A stretch of DNA of 55,213 nt from Triparma columacea (lineage: Eukaryota; Sar; Bolidophyceae; Parmales; Triparmaceae). Shown here one piece after another: positions 51,501-55,213 of this stretch (its first letter is position 1; each line of letters begins with the position of its first letter). The stretch lies in assembly GCA_030267965.1 (NCBI GenBank), contig BRYA01000469.1:9141-64353 (forward strand), given 5' to 3'. Made by a program: the position numbers and the translations under genes. Below the pieces are notes generated by a model. That model was not told the origin of the DNA. It saw nothing but the letters and a program-made list of their open reading frames with translations, and searched no databases.

Positions 51501-54500
51501 GTTGGCGAGGCCTTGGGCGCTGATTTGGTTTGGGATGGAGGACAACTTGGCGGATCACACTCAAGGAAGGATAGAGAGAGACATGTTGATCAGGTTTGCA
51601 AAGAGAATGTCACTTTGAGAGAGGTTGTGAAGAAATACCCTTGGTTTGTCACTTTGCTGAAGAGGGCAAGGCTTTGTGAGTATAGCTCCAACAACTCAGT
51701 GTCTACAAAGCTTGAGTGTGTTGAGGAGAAGGAGGCAAGGGTGATTGGAAACAACTTGATGCCTTGTTTGAAGAGCAGGAAGGTGATTAAGGCAGGGGTA
51801 GATATGTGGAGATTGCAGAACAGGGCTGTTGGGGAGTTGTTTGAGGAGTTTCCATGGATGGAGGGCATGTTTGTTGAGATAGGGAAGGGAGTTGTGAAGA
51901 CTGCTCCGTGGGGTATGATGTTTAGAGTTTCAGTTGGTGCTGTTACATCTATATTTGATTTGCTCACTGATGTGTATGTGACTTCCATGTTTTGGTATGA
52001 TAAGAAGTATGGGTTCTTTAAGGCATCTTTGGCAAGTTTGATACTTTCAATTGGGATTCAAATGCTCTTGGTTTGGATTCAAAATAGAAAGTTGGGGATG
52101 TTGAGGGTATTTAGGGAGTTGTTTCCTATAATAATTGGCTTTAAACCTGCTGTTGATGCTTACAGGGTAGCAAAAGGAGGAAAGCAGAAGGCTGGACAAG
52201 CACTTGATGCTCTTACAGAATTAACTGCAATGAAAATGGTTGAGATGTTTGCAGAAGCCATACCTGGAGTGATTATCCAACTTATGGCTATTGCAACAAA
52301 TGATGGAGAGGTTGCGGATGCAGCTTGGGTCTCACTTATCGTTTCAGCTTTGACAACAGGCTATGCATCTGCAACTATCAGCTATGACTGGGACACTGAC
52401 CCGGTGAGGAGAGAGCGAGTGCCTGACTTCTATGGGTATGTGCCTGCAAATCCCACCAAGCGATCTATCATATTTGTGTCAATGATGCTCTTCAGTGCAG
52501 GCATGCTTTTGATAAGGTGCATGACAATAGTTGTGTTGGGGCAACTTGGTGGTAGATTGGTCTCTATCTATATTGGTGCCGACCTGCTTCTATACTTGTT
52601 TGTGAAGGTCTTGAGAGGCGATTTTTGGTATTGGATGCCTGTTGGTGGCAATACAGAAATATTGGTTAGCATAACAGCTAGAGTGTTGGTGAAAGTGGTG
52701 ACAGACTTTACATCAATTGTGCAGTTTAGGCATCCAAATGAGGTTGGAGGGATGTATTGGATGTTTGGATTTGTATTCACAATGGGAAGTCTCCCAGTAG
52801 CTATAATTCTAGCTGAAAAGGAAGATGTTGTAGACGAGGTTCTCAAATTTGCATGGACAGCAGTTGGATTGCTTATACCAAGTACAGCTGTGATTTTTGC
52901 TGTATTTTTCTTTAACATGGAGAGAAAATATTGGGGCACCTTCTACAGCTCACAAAAGGGTAAAGAATTGACAATGAAGGGGTTTAGAGAAGGAAAAGAC
53001 GACAGAGTAAAGGCTGCTTACATGGCTATTTCAAAGCACCACTGGACTTCAATAGAAGATGAAGTGAGAGCTTGGGTAGAGGCCAATTGGGATAGATGGA
53101 TTGAGGAAAAACCAAAGTGGTTTGATGAAGCAACACAATCAAGAGTGCCTGTGGAATACATTCCCACAGCAACATCAAGACAAAGGGAGAGTATCAGGCG
53201 TGCAAGTGCTGATATTGATGGAGAAAATGGCGTGGGAGATGCTTTGATCGCAAGCATAAGACGAGCAAGCATTGGATATGGAACTGGAGATGATATTGTG
53301 AGAATAGCTCCAGCCGTCTTTAGATACAACTTACAAGATATCTCAGATCCTAAACGTCTAGGACAGGAGCTAGGTAGACAACTGTTACATGCAGTTAAGT
53401 CTAGAAAGAAGAGAATGGCAAAAGAACATGCTGTCAGAAACTTTGTCATAAATGACAATATATTGAGCGGTGTAGCTCAGAAGTACGAGTTTGTCATACC
53501 AATGCTTGCAGCTATTGTGAAAAATAGATTGCATGGGCTGAGGAATGTCAAGGGAAAGGCTGGAGAGGTAGGGAAGAAGGAGGGAAGGGAGATTGGAGAA
53601 TCTTTAGCAAGGAGTTTGGCTATTAATACTCAGCCAATTGCTGCTGTGGATGCCTTCATCTTAAATTTCCCTGCCCTACAGGAGCTTGATGAGGAGTTTG
53701 AGTGGTTCAGACCTATGCTAGAGACAATTAGCTACAGGCTTTTGGAGGAAGTACCTTGGGGGTTAAAGTTGAGAGTTACTGTTGGGGCTATCACTAGTAT
53801 GGCAGATTTGCTGACTGATGTGTATGTGACGTACATGTTTTTAAATGATCGGAAATTTGGTTACTTTAAGGCTTCTTTGGCAAGTTTGGCATTGTCAATT
53901 GGGCTTCAGATGCTTTTTGTTTGGGCATCAAACAAAAAATTGGGAATGAAGAGAGTGTTAAGGGAGTGCTTTCCAATTTTGATTGGCTTTAAGCCTGCTG
54001 TTGACGCTTATAGGGTTGCAACGGGAGAAAAGCAAGAGGCTGGTCAGTTCATTGATGCTCTGACAGAGTTGACTTACATGAAAGGGATTGAAATGTCTGC
54101 AGAGGCCATACCTGGAGTGATTATCCAACTTATGGCAATTGCAAAAAGCGAAGAAAAAGTTGCAGTTGCAGCTTGGGTCTCACTTGCAGTTTCAGCACTG
54201 ACAACAGGCTTCGCATCTGCAACAATAAGTTATGACTTTGACACTGACCCAGTGAAAAGAGAGCAAGTGCCTGACTTTTATGGATATGTGTCTGCAAATC
54301 CTACCAAAAGATTTCTTACATTTGTTTCAATGATGCTCTTTAGTGCAGGTATGCTCGTGATAAGATGCATGACAATAGTTGTGTTAAGGCTCATTGATGG
54401 TGGATGGGCTTCTGTCTATATTGGTGCTGACCTAGGTCTATACTTGTTTGTTAAGGTCTTACAAGGAGATTTTTGGTATTGGATACCTATTGGTGGCAAT

Positions 54501-55213
54501 GCAGAAATAGTGAGCAGCATTATTTGCAGAGTGGCAGCAAAAGTGGTGACAGACTTTACATCAATTGTGCAGTTTAGGCATCCTAATGAGGTTGGAGGGA
54601 TGTATTGGATGTTAGGATTTGTGTTGACAATGGGAAGTCTTCCAGTAGCTATAATTCTAGCTGAAAAAGGAGATGTTGCAGAGGAGAAGCTCAAATTGGC
54701 ATGGGCAGTAGTTGGAATATTTATACCATGTACAGTCTTGTTGTTTGCTGTATTTTTCTTTAACATAGAGAAAAAATATTGGGGCACCTTCTACAGTTTA
54801 AAAAGGGGTAAGGACTTAACAGTGAAGAATTTCAGAGAGGGTTCAGATGCTGTCAAAGTAACATTTACATTCAAAAGGTCAAAGCATCATTGGAAGTCGA
54901 TTGAAGAAGAAGTGAGAACTTGGGTAGAAGCAAATTGGGATAGATGGAAGGAGGAGAAGCAAGAGTGGTTTGACGAAGCAACACAATCAAGAGTGCCAGT
55001 TGAATACATTCCAACAACTGGTGATGCAAGAAGGAGAGAGAGTCTTAGGAGAGCAAGTGTTGATTCTGATGCTGAGGGTGGTCTAGCAGGTGTTGTGAGA
55101 GCAAGTATTAGGAAAGCAAGTGTTGGAGGCGCTGATGGTGGAGATATTGGGTTAGGGTTAGGGTTAGGGTTAGGGTTAGGGTTAGGGTTAGGGTTAGGGT
55201 TAGGGTTAGGGTT
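42573..55213 (+). CDS. giant START-domain / membrane-block repeat protein, open into the telomere
   Basis: Exon 42573–44148 joins exon 44215–55213 across a 66-nt intron with a TACTAAC branch site (phase 1). I read the second exon codon by codon and found no stop up to the window edge, giving about 4,190 residues without an end. Two full units each hold about five START-like domains (typical ends GGHIP…FKRDEDVDKAAL) followed by a multi-pass membrane block. A third unit has only the pre-membrane helices and the membrane block. Blocks lie near 1270–1625, 3085–3430 and 3705–4045. START domains bind and carry lipids. The membrane block shares DLLTD.YVT, AEAIPG, S.DWDT and QFRHP motifs with the gene at 9.6 kb and weakly recalls XK-type scramblases. 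It is probably a lipid-transfer membrane protein. The last codons before the telomere end GGADGGDI. Confidence 0.82.
46455..47880 (+). repeat. membrane block and tail, unit 1
   Basis: Starts near RVMVGAATSMLDLLTD and includes FKPALDAFRVA, AEAIPAVIIQL, SYDWDT, DFYGYVP, DFWYWIP and IVQFRHPYELGG. It ends with the tail EVRGWVEANWERWQEEQPKW. Confidence 0.8.
51890..53210 (+). repeat. membrane block and tail, unit 2
   Basis: Starts near RVSVGAVTSIFDLLTD with the same ordered motifs as unit 1 (FKPAVDAYRVA, AEAIPGVIIQL, SYDWDTDPVRRE, DFWYWMP, VQFRHPNEVGG). The tail includes EVRAWVEANWDRWIEEKPKW and a RRAS-rich stretch. Confidence 0.8.
53760..55148 (+). repeat. membrane block and tail, unit 3, ending at the telomere
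   Basis: Nearest to unit 2 in sequence. The Trp of SYDWDT is Phe here (SYDFDT). Its tail repeats the RRAS/RKAS motifs and is cut by the telomere. Confidence 0.8.
55149..55213 (+). repeat. telomeric repeat (GGGTTA)n, chromosome end
   Basis: Nearly eleven uninterrupted GGGTTA hexamers run to the window edge. The G-rich strand points 5' to 3' outward, as at a right-hand chromosome end. In the frame of the preceding ORF they read alternating Gly and Leu with no stop. Confidence 0.95.

Noticed and set aside
45032..54787. Many minus-strand ORFs of 70–200 codons in the telomeric region
   Set aside because: They are antisense to one continuous plus-strand frame with repeated domain motifs.
1..55213. 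tRNA, rRNA or transposase genes
   Set aside because: No convincing tRNA box pair, rRNA stretch, reverse transcriptase or transposase motif was found by eye. Small RNAs would need a covariance-model search.

Overview
The window is a eukaryotic nuclear chromosome end. Genes are split by short GT–AG introns of about 66–380 nt, and the right edge (55149–55213) is a run of the telomere hexamer GGGTTA. Three predicted proteins carry presequences of the kind used by algae with secondary plastids: a signal peptide followed by an aromatic residue at an ASAFAP-like cleavage site. One of these also has a twin-arginine thylakoid lumen signal. This points to a photosynthetic stramenopile such as a diatom or bolidophyte. 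The assignment is an inference from sequence features; no database was searched.

Layout. 0.7–1.8 kb: a BspA-type leucine-rich-repeat (LRR) gene. 1.9–9.4 kb: a plastid-type DEAD-box helicase, a PDZ/coiled-coil/WW/RanBP2-zinc-finger protein, a thylakoid lumen protein and a five-finger C2H2 protein. 9.6–12 kb: a multi-pass membrane protein related to the giant gene at the telomere. 12.1–13.2 kb: a second LRR gene. 14.1–17.5 kb: a seven-exon gene I do not recognise. 17.5–21.4 kb: two tandem ARM-repeat/RING proteins. 21.6–22.5 kb: a tail-anchored protein. 22.9–25.1 kb: a fusion of a degenerate CDP-alcohol phosphotransferase and a cytidylyltransferase. 25.5–30.9 kb: three tandem LRR genes. 31–38 kb: dihydroorotase with repeated copies of its 3' end, a SURP-domain protein, a Gfo/Idh oxidoreductase and a plastid-type GNAT/FemAB-like protein. 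38.2–38.6 kb: a strongly AT-rich island. 39–42.4 kb: an array of phase-matched microexons. 42.6 kb to the telomere: a giant ORF with tandem START-like lipid-binding domains and three copies of a membrane block, still open when it enters the telomere repeats.

Functional themes. Lipid handling recurs: the telomeric START/membrane protein, its paralogue at 9.6 kb, and the phosphotransferase–cytidylyltransferase fusion. Housekeeping genes (pyrimidine synthesis, RNA processing, plastid proteins) lie beside fast-evolving repeat families (LRR, ARM-RING, START/membrane), as is common near telomeres. The exon junctions given were worked out by hand from GT/AG sites and reading-frame phase. No transcript data were available.
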